Notes: a model not told the origin generated them from the letters alone. A DNA stretch of 64,000 nucleotides from Pectobacterium colocasium (GCF_020181655.1 NZ_CP084032.1:3162001-3226000); one strand, 5' to 3'; shown: positions 24,836-34,638, counted from the stretch's first letter. Numbers and translations: made by a program.

Positions 24836-25924
24836 TTAATAACGCTCCAGCCAGTGAGCGTAAGGCGTTGGCAGCGTCCATGAAGCGCGTTCGATGCCCA
24901 GTTCGCGGGCGGCTTGATAGCTCCAGTGCGGATTCGCCAAATGCGCTTTGCCGACCATCACCAGATCCAACTGACCTGATGCCACCGCCTGCTCAGCCAG
25001 TTCCGGCGTGCCGAAACCCCAAGCGGAAGAGACAGGCAGATCGGCCTGCTCGCGTACCTGTTTAGCAATCGGCCCCATAAAAGCGGGTGCCCACGGCACA
25101 TTCGCTTCCGGCGTAGAGAAGCCGATGCTCACGCTGAGCATATCCAGCCCTGCGGCTTTAAAGCGACGCGTCAGCTCAATGGATTCCTGCAAGGTTTCTT
25201 CATCACGACCGTCAAATTCAATCACGCCGAAACGGGCGGTCAGCGGCAGGTGTTGTGGCCACACGTCGCGAACGGCAGCCAGCGTTTCCAGCAGAAAACG
25301 GCTGCGGTTGTCAAAACTGCCGCCGTACTGATCGTTACGCTTGTTGGAATGAACGGAGAAGAAACTCTGTGCCAGATAGCCGTGAGCAAAGTGCAGTTCC
25401 AGCCATTCAAACCCGGCATCCAGCGCGCGGCGCGCCGCGGCAACAAAGTCATCACGAACGCGGGCGATATCTTCCAGCGTCATTTCCTGCGGCTGTTTGG
25501 ACAGATCCGCGCCGAAAGCTTCTGCGGAAGGGGAAATGGTCTGCCAGCCGCGTGAGTCGCCAGCGGGGATATGGTCGTCGCCTTCCCAGGGAATGTTGGC
25601 GCTGGCTTTGCGTCCGGCATGTGCAATCTGAATTCCCGGCACGGCGCCTGCATCCTTAATGGATTTGGCAACCTTGGCAAACGCCTGCGCCTGCTCATCG
25701 TTCCAGATGCCTGCACAATGCGGCGTGATGCGGCCTTCAGGGGCGACCGCCGTCGCTTCCACGATAACCAGCCCAGCACCACCGCGCGCCAGTGAGGCAT
25801 AATGCACCTGATGCCAGTCGTTGATCAGGCCATCATTCGCGGAATAGGTACACATCGGTGGAACAGCAATGCGGTTGCGTAACGTGATGTCTTTCAGTTT
25901 GAAGGGTTGAAACAGTGCGGACAT
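24836..25924 (-). CDS. Old yellow enzyme-like NADH:flavin oxidoreductase (XenA/YqjM type)
   Basis: A 362-residue TIM-barrel FMN enzyme. It starts MSALFQPFKLKDITLRNRIAVPPMCTYSANDG; the Cys in PPMC is the redox-tuning residue of the YqjM/XenA subgroup. LELHFAHGYLAQSFFS carries the substrate-binding His pair region, and NKRNDQYGGSFDNRSRFLLE is the family signature. Such enzymes reduce activated C=C bonds and nitro compounds. It is divergent from an ArsR-type regulator gene with an operator-like dyad between them, so it is probably induced by reactive electrophiles or xenobiotics. Confidence 0.9.
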   Translation of the reverse strand: MSALFQPFKLKDITLRNRIAVPPMCTYSANDGLINDWHQVHYASLARGGAGLVIVEATAVAPEGRITPHCAGIWNDEQAQAFAKVAKSIKDAGAVPGIQIAHAGRKASANIPWEGDDHIPAGDSRGWQTISPSAEAFGADLSKQPQEMTLEDIARVRDDFVAAARRALDAGFEWLELHFAHGYLAQSFFSVHSNKRNDQYGGSFDNRSRFLLETLAAVRDVWPQHLPLTARFGVIEFDGRDEETLQESIELTRRFKAAGLDMLSVSIGFSTPEANVPWAPAFMGPIAKQVREQADLPVSSAWGFGTPELAEQAVASGQLDLVMVGKAHLANPHWSYQAARELGIERASWTLPTPYAHWLERY

Positions 25925-25957
25925 AATATTTCCTACCTTGTCTGGTTACTTCGATAA

Positions 25958-25973
25958 TTCGATATTAATCGAA
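25958..25973. promoter_or_regulatory. Operator-like dyad between the OYE and ArsR-type genes
   Basis: TTCGAT-ATTA-ATCGAA is a perfect dyad, preceded by an extra half-site TTCGAT at about 25950. It lies 34 bp from the reductase start and 38 bp from the regulator start, where an ArsR-family repressor would be expected to bind. A TATAAT -10 box at 26000-26005 lies only 6 bp before the regulator ATG. Confidence 0.5.
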
Positions 25974-26011
25974 CAATAGATTTTAGACAACCCTATCGCT
26001 ATAATTCATCT

Positions 26012-26317
26012 ATGAGACCTTTTAAGCACCCATCCCCTGAAGAATTTACTCTTGAGCGCGTCCTGTACGCCTTAAGCGATCCGTTACGCTTATCCATTGT
26101 GCGTTGTTTGTCCATACAAGAAGAAGCAACATGCAGCGAACTTGACGGCGGCCGCCCGAAATCCAGCGTATCGCACCATTTTCGCGTGTTGCGCGATTCT
26201 GGCCTGCTGCATACCACGAACAGCGGTACCACGCACATCAACCGACTACGCCGGAGCGAAATGCAACAGCGCTTCCCTGGCCTGCTTGACGCCATTCTGT
26301 CTCAACCCGTCAAGTAA
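26012..26317 (+). CDS. ArsR-family winged-helix regulator
   Basis: A 101-residue HTH_20/ArsR protein: LSDPLRLSIVRCLS (helix 1-2), GRPKSSVSHHFRVLRDSGLL (recognition helix) and a short wing (NSGTTHINRLRRSEM). No metal-binding CxC is seen, so it is probably not a metal sensor. It is likely autoregulatory and the repressor of the divergent reductase. No Shine-Dalgarno site is visible, and a TATAAT box ends 6 bp before the ATG, suggesting a leaderless transcript. Confidence 0.85.
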   Translation: MRPFKHPSPEEFTLERVLYALSDPLRLSIVRCLSIQEEATCSELDGGRPKSSVSHHFRVLRDSGLLHTTNSGTTHINRLRRSEMQQRFPGLLDAILSQPVK

Positions 26318-26490
26318 CGTTATCGCATCAATGGCGGCCTCTCCGCCATTGCATATTCGCAGCACATTCCCCTCGCTTCCACATGCTCCGCCATTCCAGC
26401 ATTGATGCTTTGCTTTGCACTTCTATGAATATAGCCGCCGTCATTTTTCCATTACTCTGATGCTGATACAGGTTTTATGAGGCAGCGTGG

Positions 26491-28038
26491 ATGGATTACT
26501 ACATTGGCATTGATATCGGGACCTCAAAGGTCAAATCGGTGTTATTCGATGCCGATTTCAACGAGCTTCAGATTGCGTCGGCCAACACCGTTACCGATTC
26601 TCCGCAGCCTGGCTATGCTGAACAAAATATGCACCATGTATGGGACAGCGTACTTTCTACCCTGAAAACACTGGCCGTTTCGCCACCATTACGCCACGGC
26701 CGCGTGCGGGCCATCGGGCTGACCGGTCAAGGAGAGGGTGTCTGGCTGAGCGATCGCCACGGCCACCCCATTCGGCAAGCCATCCTCTGGAGCGATACCC
26801 GGACGGCGGAACAGGTTCATCAGCTTAAACAGCGCCCGAATCTGGAAGCGACGCTCTTTCCCGAAACCGGTTCTCCCCTGCTCCCGTGCAACAGCGCGCA
26901 GCAATTACGCTGGCTGGTACAGCACCAGCCAGATGCGCTAAGTAACGCCGATTACTTCTTTTTCGCCAAAGACTGGGTTCGCTTTCGACTAACCGGACAG
27001 GCGAATCTGGAACTGACGGATACGGGGACGTCGCTGCTGGATCTGCATAGCGAAACGCTGTCAAAAACCGTGCTGGATAAACTGGACTTACACGCCATCA
27101 GCGCGCTTTTTCCACCCTTGCTTTATCCCGATGACATCGCCGGCACCCTCAGCGACGCCGTCGCCGCACAGACAGGCCTGCCTACGGGAATTCCCGTCTG
27201 TGCTGGCGCACTGGATGTCTCTGCCGCCGCGCTGGGCATCGGCGCCATTCACGACGGCGACATTTTCACCATTCTTGGCACCACCTGTTGCACCGGCATT
27301 GTGTGCCGTGGTTTAACGCAGGTGAGTTTGCAAACCCGTTTTGTCGCGCACGCCTGGCCGGGCCACTATCTCAACCTATTCGCGATGCAGTCCGGCACGC
27401 CAAATATCGACTGGGCGCTGAACGCGCTGGCTGACGATGCCGACTTTCATACCATCAACGCACGTATTGCCCGCATTCCTCCTGGTAGCGGCGGCGTGTT
27501 CTATCAGCCTTACCTTAATGGCGAGCGGGCACCGTTTTACAGTACCTCAGCACGAGCAGGATTCTTTGGCATCGAGCAATCCACAACCAACGCCCATTTA
27601 CTGCGCGCGGTATTTGAAGGACTCGCCTATGCAATAACCGATTCGCTCAGCGGTTACCCTACCCACGGCGATCTCTACATCGCCGGTGGCGGTGCCGCCT
27701 CAGCGATTTGGCTGCAAATTATTGCGGACTGCACCGGACGCCGGGTCATCGCCAGTTCGGTCAAAGAGCTGAGTGCATGCGGCGCTGCGCGCCTCGCCGC
27801 CTTATCCATCGGAGAAAATGCCAACATCGTTCCCACCGTCAATGCACAGGCATCAACGTTTTTCCCCGATACCGACGCCCATCGGCAGTATCAGACACTG
27901 TTTCCGGTTTTTCGCCAACTGCGCGACCAGCTACAGCCGCTCTGGCAGGCGCGGGCTCAGGCACTTAATGCACTAGAGAACCACAGCGCAATGCATTCGT
28001 ACACGACGCCCACCTCACAGGAAAGTCTTGCCTCATGA
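26491..28038 (+). CDS. FGGY-family carbohydrate kinase
   Basis: A 515-residue sugar kinase resembling xylulokinase/gluconokinase types. Phosphate 1 motif YYIGIDIGTSKVKSVLFD at the N-terminus, GLTGQGEGVWLSDRHG, catalytic-site region VCAGALDVSAAALG, and the adenosine motif LYIAGGGAASAIWLQIIAD in the C-terminal lobe. It is the first gene of a rightward pair; its stop overlaps the dehydrogenase ATG by 4 bp. Together with the ABC importer downstream it probably phosphorylates an imported sugar or polyol. The substrate is not evident. Confidence 0.87.
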   Translation: MDYYIGIDIGTSKVKSVLFDADFNELQIASANTVTDSPQPGYAEQNMHHVWDSVLSTLKTLAVSPPLRHGRVRAIGLTGQGEGVWLSDRHGHPIRQAILWSDTRTAEQVHQLKQRPNLEATLFPETGSPLLPCNSAQQLRWLVQHQPDALSNADYFFFAKDWVRFRLTGQANLELTDTGTSLLDLHSETLSKTVLDKLDLHAISALFPPLLYPDDIAGTLSDAVAAQTGLPTGIPVCAGALDVSAAALGIGAIHDGDIFTILGTTCCTGIVCRGLTQVSLQTRFVAHAWPGHYLNLFAMQSGTPNIDWALNALADDADFHTINARIARIPPGSGGVFYQPYLNGERAPFYSTSARAGFFGIEQSTTNAHLLRAVFEGLAYAITDSLSGYPTHGDLYIAGGGAASAIWLQIIADCTGRRVIASSVKELSACGAARLAALSIGENANIVPTVNAQASTFFPDTDAHRQYQTLFPVFRQLRDQLQPLWQARAQALNALENHSAMHSYTTPTSQESLAS

Positions 28039-29063
28039 AAATCGTCTTTACCGCCGAATATGGCGGCAACCTTGATGCCTTTCGGGCGTTGGGGGAACTG
28101 ATTGTGGACGGCTGGGCCATCGGTCAGCCCAAACTGAGCGAAGCGGCACTGATTCGACTGGCGGAGAACGCCGACGTCATCGTCACCAGCTATGACGATA
28201 TTACCGCTCGCGTCATTGAGGCTTGCCCTCACCTGCGGCTCATTGCCTGTACTCGCGCCAACCCGGTAAATATCGATATCGAGGCCGCCCGCCGCCGAGG
28301 CATTCCGGTGCTTTACACGCCCGGACGCAATGCCGATGCTGCCGCAGAATTGACGCTGGCGCTAATGCTGAATGCCGCACGCCACATCCCTCAGGCCCAT
28401 AGCGCCCTGAAACGCGGGGAGTTCACGCGCGAAACCGACACCGCCTTACAAACACAGACGGGGTTGCGGCAAGATGTCGTATGGGACGTAGACAAGCACA
28501 GCCCGTATGAAGTTTTCAAAGGCGGCGAGCTGCGTAACAAGACGCTCGGCCTCATCGGCTATGGCAGTATCGGTCGCCGTGTCGGGAAACTGGCACGCGC
28601 CTTCGGTATGCAACTATTGATTGCCGATCCGTATATCGCCGCCGAAGAGATTGATGAACCAGGCATTCGAAAAGCCACGCTTGATGAGCTGTTTTCACAA
28701 TCCGATTTCGTCAGCCTGCATCTGAACAGCACACCGCAGACCAAAGGGCTGGTCAACCTCGACAGACTCAGGAGAATGCGCCCTACCGCCTATCTGATCA
28801 ACACCTCGCGTGCAGCGGTGATTGTCGAAGCCGACCTGATCGCAGCGCTACGCGAGAAGTGGCTGGCAGGTGCCGCACTTGACGTTTACGACAGCGAACC
28901 GCTCTGGCGTCATCACCCGTTCATTACCGAATTTGATAACGTGGTACTCACACCGCACATTGCCGGCGCGACGCGGGAGACGCTGGTGAAGCACACCGCG
29001 ATGATTGCCGCCGACCTACAGCGGTTCATTCACGGTGAACCGCTGCTTTACGAATGGAAATAG
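28035..29063 (+). CDS. D-isomer-specific 2-hydroxyacid dehydrogenase
   Basis: A 342-residue NAD-dependent dehydrogenase. The Rossmann motif is GLIGYGSIGRRVG (about 174-186). Catalytic residues are R (INTSRAAVI), E (VYDSEPLW) and H (LTPHIAGAT). The insert before the cofactor domain (residues 130-165, DTALQTQTGLRQD and DVDKHSPYEVFKGG) is longer than in standard phosphoglycerate dehydrogenases and resembles a subgroup linked to sugar kinases. Translational coupling to the FGGY kinase argues for a phosphorylated or oxidised sugar acid substrate. Confidence 0.87.
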   Translation: MKIVFTAEYGGNLDAFRALGELIVDGWAIGQPKLSEAALIRLAENADVIVTSYDDITARVIEACPHLRLIACTRANPVNIDIEAARRRGIPVLYTPGRNADAAAELTLALMLNAARHIPQAHSALKRGEFTRETDTALQTQTGLRQDVVWDVDKHSPYEVFKGGELRNKTLGLIGYGSIGRRVGKLARAFGMQLLIADPYIAAEEIDEPGIRKATLDELFSQSDFVSLHLNSTPQTKGLVNLDRLRRMRPTAYLINTSRAAVIVEADLIAALREKWLAGAALDVYDSEPLWRHHPFITEFDNVVLTPHIAGATRETLVKHTAMIAADLQRFIHGEPLLYEWK

Positions 29064-29115
29064 ACGCCGCACCGCTCTGGTCGGTCAGCGTCGCTTAATA
29101 GGTCAGCAACGCCTA

Positions 29116-30057
29116 CTAATAGGTAGGCATTTCTGCCATAAATTGCAGCGTGTGTTCCCAGTCGATCACGCCCGCATCAGACCCCAGACCAGTAGCAACC
29201 AGCCCTGAAACGGCTGAACCAAGCTGGCAGGCCTGTTCCAGATCCCAGCCTTTCGCCAGACCAGCAATAAAACCGCCGCAGTAGCTATCGCCGCAGCCGG
29301 TAGTATCCGAGACCGCCACACGGTAGGCAGGAATACGCAGCGCAACCCCTTGACCGAACGCGTAAGACCCGGCCACCCCCGCTTTGAAAATGCAGGTGCC
29401 GACGCCGCGATCGAGAAAGAAAGCCGCAATCTCTGCTGGCTTAGTCAGGCCGGAGATAAACGCGGCCTCGTCCAGCGATGGCATAAAGTAGTCGACGTCC
29501 GGCAGCAACGGCGTCAGTAACCCCAGCGTCTCGGCATTGGGTGCGATAAGATCGAAACTGGTCGTTAGCCCCTTCGCTTTGGCGTGACGGAGCAGACGCG
29601 CGCTCTGACCCTGATCCATTTTCGCCAGCAGCCCCGTGCCGCCGTGGTGTAGGAAACGCGCATTACACACGGCATCAAAGTCCTGCTCATCAATGAACAG
29701 GTGATCTGATGCGCCGCGATAGTGCAGCGCCGGACGCTCGCCGTCCGGTCGAATGGTCAAAATCGTCGCCGATGTCGACGCTGCCGCCGTTCGCTGTATT
29801 AGAGAACAGTCGATGCCCAGCTTGCGATAGGTCGCCAGAATAAAATCGGCTTTTTCATCCTCACCGAGACAGGCGGCCGTCGCCGTGCGGATACCGAGTT
29901 TGGCTGCGTTCATCGCCGCGCCGCTGGCCGTTCCGGCAGGATTAAGGCGAATTTCATCGATAAAATGAACGCCACCGCCTTCGGGCAACCCAGTCACTGG
30001 CCGACCGGCGACATCCAGAATAGTTAATCCGACAAAAACCGCATCAAACTGATTCAC
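29116..30057 (-). CDS. PfkB-family carbohydrate kinase
   Basis: A 313-residue ribokinase-like protein. Substrate-side blocks are GVHFIDEIRLNPAGTASGAA and ATAACLGEDEKADFI. The C-terminal signature VSDTTGCGDSYCGGFIAGLA contains the catalytic Asp; the usual GAGD is GCGD here. It lies directly downstream of two permease genes on the leftward strand, 62 bp away, so is probably co-transcribed with the importer. A second kinase of another fold (FGGY) is adjacent but convergent, so two phosphorylation steps may act on one substrate. Confidence 0.87.
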   Translation of the reverse strand: MNQFDAVFVGLTILDVAGRPVTGLPEGGGVHFIDEIRLNPAGTASGAAMNAAKLGIRTATAACLGEDEKADFILATYRKLGIDCSLIQRTAAASTSATILTIRPDGERPALHYRGASDHLFIDEQDFDAVCNARFLHHGGTGLLAKMDQGQSARLLRHAKAKGLTTSFDLIAPNAETLGLLTPLLPDVDYFMPSLDEAAFISGLTKPAEIAAFFLDRGVGTCIFKAGVAGSYAFGQGVALRIPAYRVAVSDTTGCGDSYCGGFIAGLAKGWDLEQACQLGSAVSGLVATGLGSDAGVIDWEHTLQFMAEMPTY

Positions 30058-30119
30058 GCTCGCTCCTTCTTCATATTCAGCTTCTTCACGTTATGCTTTT
30101 TTATTTGTGTTCGATTCAT

Positions 30120-31118
30120 TTATTGCCGCTGGCGCAGCCGCCCTTGCAGGAAAGAGAGCGCCAACGCCAGCACTAAAATCACGCCGCTCAGCGTATCTTT
30201 TACGATGAAATTCAGCCCCATCAAGTTCAAACCGTTGGCGATCATGCCGAGAAACAGCACGCCGATTAGCGTCCCCGCCACGTTAGGTCGCCCCTGTGCG
30301 TGGAACGCAGTGCCGATGAAAACAGCGGCAATGGCGTCCATCAGGTACGCCTGTCCGGCCAGCGGCGTAAACTGCCGCAGATTGGCAGATAACACCACGC
30401 CACCGATAGCGCACGTCACTGACGTGACAATCAACAGCCAGAACATCGTGCGCCGCACGTTAACCCCGGCAATCAGCGCCGCGGGCGCATTCAAGCCCAT
30501 TGCATGAATACGTTTACCGGCAATCGTCCGTTCAAAAAACAGGTAATAGGCAAGCCACAGTACCGCAACAATCAGAATCGGCACCGGAATGCCCCACAGA
30601 TCGCCCACAGCCAGTTCGTGATACTGCGATGCCATCCGGCGGTAAGCGATCGGCCCGCCACCTTCGGTGTAGATACGTTCGATGCTGCTACCGATAAACC
30701 ATGTCCCCAGCGTTGCCAAAAACGGCTTAATTCGGCAATGGATAATCAGCACTGCATTCACCAGCCCCACCAGTGCGCCCCCCGCCAACGCGGCCAATAC
30801 CGCAGCCTGCCACGGCAGACCATAGACTTTGAGCGCCACCAGCGCGAAGGCCGCGCCAAAATCCAGCGCAACCCCCACGGACAGATCGATCCCGCCCGCC
30901 GTCACCACCAGCGTCATGGCCAGCGCCACAATCAGCAGTACCGCACTGCCCTGCAACAGATTCCCCCAGTTGCCTAACGTTAAAAATATCGGGTTTTGCA
31001 GTGAGAAAAACACCAGAAAGGCCAGCAGAATGACCAGAAAGCCATAGCGGATAAAAAACGACAACCCGAGCCTGCTGCCCGACAGCGCAGGCTGCGCCGC
31101 CAAAGAAGAACTTTTCAC
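30120..31118 (-). CDS. Ribose-type sugar ABC transporter permease
   Basis: A 332-residue membrane protein of the RbsC/BPD_transp_2 family with about 8-10 hydrophobic helices. LVVTAGGIDLSVGVALDFGAAF is the conserved cytoplasmic segment, and GRPNVAGTLIGVLFLGMIANGLNLMG the C-terminal one. Its ATG overlaps the stop of the preceding permease by 4 bp. With that permease it forms a heterodimeric channel for the binding protein encoded at 33655. Confidence 0.9.
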   Translation of the reverse strand: MKSSSLAAQPALSGSRLGLSFFIRYGFLVILLAFLVFFSLQNPIFLTLGNWGNLLQGSAVLLIVALAMTLVVTAGGIDLSVGVALDFGAAFALVALKVYGLPWQAAVLAALAGGALVGLVNAVLIIHCRIKPFLATLGTWFIGSSIERIYTEGGGPIAYRRMASQYHELAVGDLWGIPVPILIVAVLWLAYYLFFERTIAGKRIHAMGLNAPAALIAGVNVRRTMFWLLIVTSVTCAIGGVVLSANLRQFTPLAGQAYLMDAIAAVFIGTAFHAQGRPNVAGTLIGVLFLGMIANGLNLMGLNFIVKDTLSGVILVLALALSFLQGRLRQRQ

Positions 31119-32107
31119 ATGCGGCTCCTTTGCCTGCGCAGCGAGGCGGCGGTGAGCACCACCAGAATCAGTGCGCCCTTAATCGCACCGACCCAAAAAA
31201 TATCGACGCGCAGCAGCGCCAGACCGTTCGACAAGGCATTAACCAGCAGCGTGCCCAGCAATGCTCCCCAGATAGTGACCACCCGACGACGCGAGAACGC
31301 CGCCCCCAGGAACGTCGCCAATACCATCTCCAGCAGCAACGGTTCTGCCGTACCGGGCGAGCTGCCCGATCCTTGCGCCACCAGCGTCAGCGAGGCCAAC
31401 GCCGCCGCCAATGCGCCTAACAGATACGAACCGATAACCAGCGGCGTGTGGGCAATCCCCGACAGCTGCGCCGCTTCGCGGTTTCCCCCCACGGCCTGCA
31501 AATGCTGGCCCCAGCGGCTATGGTGAACAAAAAACTGAAACAAGAGAAAAACCAGCAGCATGAACCAGACTGCCAGCGGCAGCCCGAGCAGGCTGCTATC
31601 ACGAAATGCCACAATCACCGGGTCGCTCACGCTGATACGCCGCTGCTGGGTGAGCAAATTGGTGAGCCCGATAACTGCCACGGAGCAGGCTAATGTCGCC
31701 AAGAGCGGCGGTAGCCGAATCGCCACCACCAGTGCGGCATTCACCGACCCCGCCAATAACGCGGCCCCCGCCACTAGCGCAATCAGCCACGGATAGCTGA
31801 TACCTGCGTTCGTCAAACCGTCGCTGACGATCGCGACGGCAAGTACCGCAATCGCGGGCAGCGAGAGATCGATACCGCCGGAAACCACATCGTCGCCGCC
31901 GCCGGTAATCACACAAACCAGCCCGAAACACAGGATCGCCAGCGGCGCGCTTTGGCGCAAAATAATGGTGATATTCTGCCAACTGAGAAAATAAGGTGCG
32001 CTCAGGCAGAGAAACAGCAATAGCGCTGCAAACAGCAGCAAGGGAATATGATTGGTAAGCCAGACTAAACGCGATGTCGGACGGATGGGCTGTAGAGCGT
32101 GAGTCAT
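31115..32107 (-). CDS. Ribose-type sugar ABC transporter permease, second subunit
   Basis: About 330 residues starting at ATG 32107 (MTHALQPIRPTS), which overlaps the ATPase stop by 4 bp; an upstream in-frame start lies inside the ATPase gene. Family motifs are CVITGGGDDVVSGGIDLSLPAIA and TFLGAAFSRRRVVTIWGALLGTLLVNAL. The GGDDVV insertion before GIDLS is slightly unusual. The two permeases differ clearly from each other, as in Lsr- or Xyl-type systems with two distinct permease genes. Confidence 0.88.
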   Translation of the reverse strand: MTHALQPIRPTSRLVWLTNHIPLLLFAALLLFLCLSAPYFLSWQNITIILRQSAPLAILCFGLVCVITGGGDDVVSGGIDLSLPAIAVLAVAIVSDGLTNAGISYPWLIALVAGAALLAGSVNAALVVAIRLPPLLATLACSVAVIGLTNLLTQQRRISVSDPVIVAFRDSSLLGLPLAVWFMLLVFLLFQFFVHHSRWGQHLQAVGGNREAAQLSGIAHTPLVIGSYLLGALAAALASLTLVAQGSGSSPGTAEPLLLEMVLATFLGAAFSRRRVVTIWGALLGTLLVNALSNGLALLRVDIFWVGAIKGALILVVLTAASLRRQRSRM

Positions 32108-33651
32108 ACCGCCTCCTGTGTTCGGCCACTGCTGGTCAACGCCAGCAGGCTGTCCAACGAGAGATGCTCCGTCGGCACATCGGCGATAAGTTCGCCACGC
32201 CACATCACCAGTATACGATCGCACAGCCCCAGTAGTTCACCATCGTCGCTGGAAGAGACGATAACCGCCCGCCCCTCGGCGGCGAGCTGTCGGGTCAACT
32301 GATAAATTTCTGCCTTCGCGCCAATATCGACACCCAGCGTCGGTTCATCAAGGATAAACAGGCGGGTGTCGGTCTTTAGCCAACGCGCCAATATTACCTT
32401 CTGCTGGTTACCGCCGCTTAAATTACGTACGGGGATACTGACATCACCCGGCCGAATATCCAGCGTCTGCGCCAGATGATTCGCCTGCGCAGCGGCTTTT
32501 TTACGCCGTAGCCATCCGCGCCAGGCGACAGCAGGCAAGGAAGCCAAATTGATATTGTCCGCCACGGATAGCGGTAAAATCAGCCCATCGTGACGACGAT
32601 CGCGCGGCACCAGCGCCATACGCCGTGCAATTGCCTGTACCGGAGAACGCGGTCGCAGCGTCTGCCCCTCGATCGCGATATGTCCCTCACGGGCAGGCGT
32701 AATACCATAGAGCGCATCAATCAGCGCCTCACGCCCCGAACCTAACAGCCCCGCGATACCAACAATTTCTCCCGCCGCGACCTGAAAACGGATCGGTTGG
32801 AAATGCTGCCGATCGGTAAGCTGTTCAACCTGTAGCAGCGGAGTTTCGCTTTTCCCTGCCTTCCGTTTCCCGTCAAACAGACTGGCAATCTCTCGCCCTA
32901 CCATCAGGCGAATCATTCCATCGATATCCTTCGTTTCAGGATCGTCCAGCATCGCCACGCCCTTACCATTACGTAATACGGTGACGCGATCGCAGATATT
33001 CGCAATTTCATTAAGATAATGAGAGACATAGATAATGGCGATACCACGCCGTTTCAGCGTCTGGAGCGTATCCAATAGCTGTGCGGCTTCGCGTGCTTCG
33101 AGTGGCGCGGTCGGTTCATCAAACACCACCAGCCGCGCCTTGCCATCAATCAGCGCTCGCGCAATCTGTACCAGTTTGCGTTCCGCCAGACTTAGCTCGC
33201 GAATCAGCCGGTTAGCGTCTATCGATAAAGTAAAGGTGTGCTGAAAAAACTGCTCCGTTTCACGCCGCATCGCCCGACGATCGACACCTCGCCAGCACTT
33301 CACAGGCTCCTGCCCCAGAAACACCGATTCCGCCACGGTAAAATGGGGAATCAGATGCAGTTCCTGATGGATAAAACGCACGCCGTGCGCGTGGATAACC
33401 GCAGGCGTCACAGCGGTCAACCGCTGCCCATCGATAGCGATCTCACCGCCATCCGCGGCATAAACACCAGCCAGTACCTTGATTAAGGTCGATTTCCCCG
33501 CACCGTTCTCCCCGATCAGACCGAGAATTTCTCCCGGCCGAACCGTTAGCGAGACATTGTCCAGCGCGGAAATCCCCGCAAACTGCTTACTGATGTGTGC
33601 CATTGCCAGACCGCCGCCGGATGACGACGAGGCTAAATCATATCCCGCCAT
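32104..33651 (-). CDS. Sugar ABC transporter ATP-binding protein (double ATPase)
   Basis: A 515-residue RbsA/MglA-type fusion of two ATPase domains. Domain 1: Walker A GENGAGKST, signature LSLAERKLVQIARAL, Walker B LVVFDEPTAPL. Domain 2: degenerate Walker A GLLGSGREA, signature LSGGNQQKVILARWL, Walker B FILDEPTLGVD. Degeneration of the second Walker A is normal for this family. The start at 33651 is 3 bp after the binding-protein stop; an internal ATG at 33603 (MAHISKQFAG) is an alternative. Confidence 0.92.
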   Translation of the reverse strand: MAGYDLASSSSGGGLAMAHISKQFAGISALDNVSLTVRPGEILGLIGENGAGKSTLIKVLAGVYAADGGEIAIDGQRLTAVTPAVIHAHGVRFIHQELHLIPHFTVAESVFLGQEPVKCWRGVDRRAMRRETEQFFQHTFTLSIDANRLIRELSLAERKLVQIARALIDGKARLVVFDEPTAPLEAREAAQLLDTLQTLKRRGIAIIYVSHYLNEIANICDRVTVLRNGKGVAMLDDPETKDIDGMIRLMVGREIASLFDGKRKAGKSETPLLQVEQLTDRQHFQPIRFQVAAGEIVGIAGLLGSGREALIDALYGITPAREGHIAIEGQTLRPRSPVQAIARRMALVPRDRRHDGLILPLSVADNINLASLPAVAWRGWLRRKKAAAQANHLAQTLDIRPGDVSIPVRNLSGGNQQKVILARWLKTDTRLFILDEPTLGVDIGAKAEIYQLTRQLAAEGRAVIVSSSDDGELLGLCDRILVMWRGELIADVPTEHLSLDSLLALTSSGRTQEAV

Positions 33652-33654
33652 AGA

Positions 33655-34638
33655 TTATTTCAGGTCGCCATAGCCAAGCTGTTTATAGACTGCCTTGGCT
33701 TCTGCCTCCCCTTTGACGGGCAAGACCGGCACAAACGTCTGCGGCAGCAACGTGGCACCCGCGAAATAACGGGCGACGTTTTTCGCCGATGTAGTGCCAA
33801 TCAGACGCGGCTGCTGCGCGACGTTGGCAACAAATGGGCTGCCTTTTTCCGCCATAATTTCCAGCGTTTCTGGTCCGGCATCAATCGCCGTGACCTTCAC
33901 GTCCTTGTCACGTCCGGTTTCTTCCAATGCCTGCACCACACCGATGGCGGGCTGATCCCAGCAAGCAACGTGAATGGCATCCAGCGTGCCTTTCGGATGC
34001 TGGCTCAGCAGTTCAAGGGTTTTCTTGCGCGCGTCTTCCGGCGAGTTGGAATATTGTTCAGCCAGTTCAGGCTGAATGATTTTGATCCCTGGGTAATCTT
34101 GTAGAACGTATTTCCACAAGTCATAGCGAATACCACAGATGCGCAGCGCGTTGGAGAACGCGTTGAAAACCGCGATATTCCCTTTTCCACCCAGCGCATC
34201 CGCCGTATAGCGCCCGATCGTCGAACCGATCGCATAATTATCCGACGTCGTGTTATTGATGGAGTAAGACGAAACATGATCGACGGTAAAAACCGGAATC
34301 TTTGCCTCACGCAGCGCTTTAAACTTCGGCTCTACCGCGCTGTCGCCGAGAATACTGATAACGGCATCGACCTTGCGCGCCAGCAGAATATCGTGGTTAT
34401 TGGCATGAACCTGATTATCACGTCCGCCATCCACGCCCACGACCTGCCCACCGAGTTTCTCGATTTCCTCGGTCGCCCCTTTGTAAGCCTCACGATCCCA
34501 AAAATGCTGTGTTCCCACCACGGCAACGCCAATGGTTTTTCCCTTCAATGACAGTGTCTCATCCGCCGCCTGAACCGAGGTCAATACCCCTGTCGCCAGC
34601 ACATATGCCGCGAGACGAGAAAAGCGAGTCTTCATCAT
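33655..34638 (-). CDS. Periplasmic sugar-binding protein (ribose/LsrB-type)
   Basis: About 327 residues from ATG 34638; the in-frame ATG at 34686 would add a non-signal tail. The signal peptide ends VQAAD (about residue 24). GKTIGVAVVGTQHFWDREAYKGATEEIEKLGGQ is the first-lobe start of periplasmic-binding family 4, and AIHVACWDQPAIGVVQALEETG the second-lobe hinge block. Ligand undetermined. It leads a five-gene leftward operon (binding protein, ATPase, two permeases, PfkB kinase) and is divergent from an acireductone dioxygenase gene. Confidence 0.88.
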   Translation of the reverse strand: MMKTRFSRLAAYVLATGVLTSVQAADETLSLKGKTIGVAVVGTQHFWDREAYKGATEEIEKLGGQVVGVDGGRDNQVHANNHDILLARKVDAVISILGDSAVEPKFKALREAKIPVFTVDHVSSYSINNTTSDNYAIGSTIGRYTADALGGKGNIAVFNAFSNALRICGIRYDLWKYVLQDYPGIKIIQPELAEQYSNSPEDARKKTLELLSQHPKGTLDAIHVACWDQPAIGVVQALEETGRDKDVKVTAIDAGPETLEIMAEKGSPFVANVAQQPRLIGTTSAKNVARYFAGATLLPQTFVPVLPVKGEAEAKAVYKQLGYGDLK

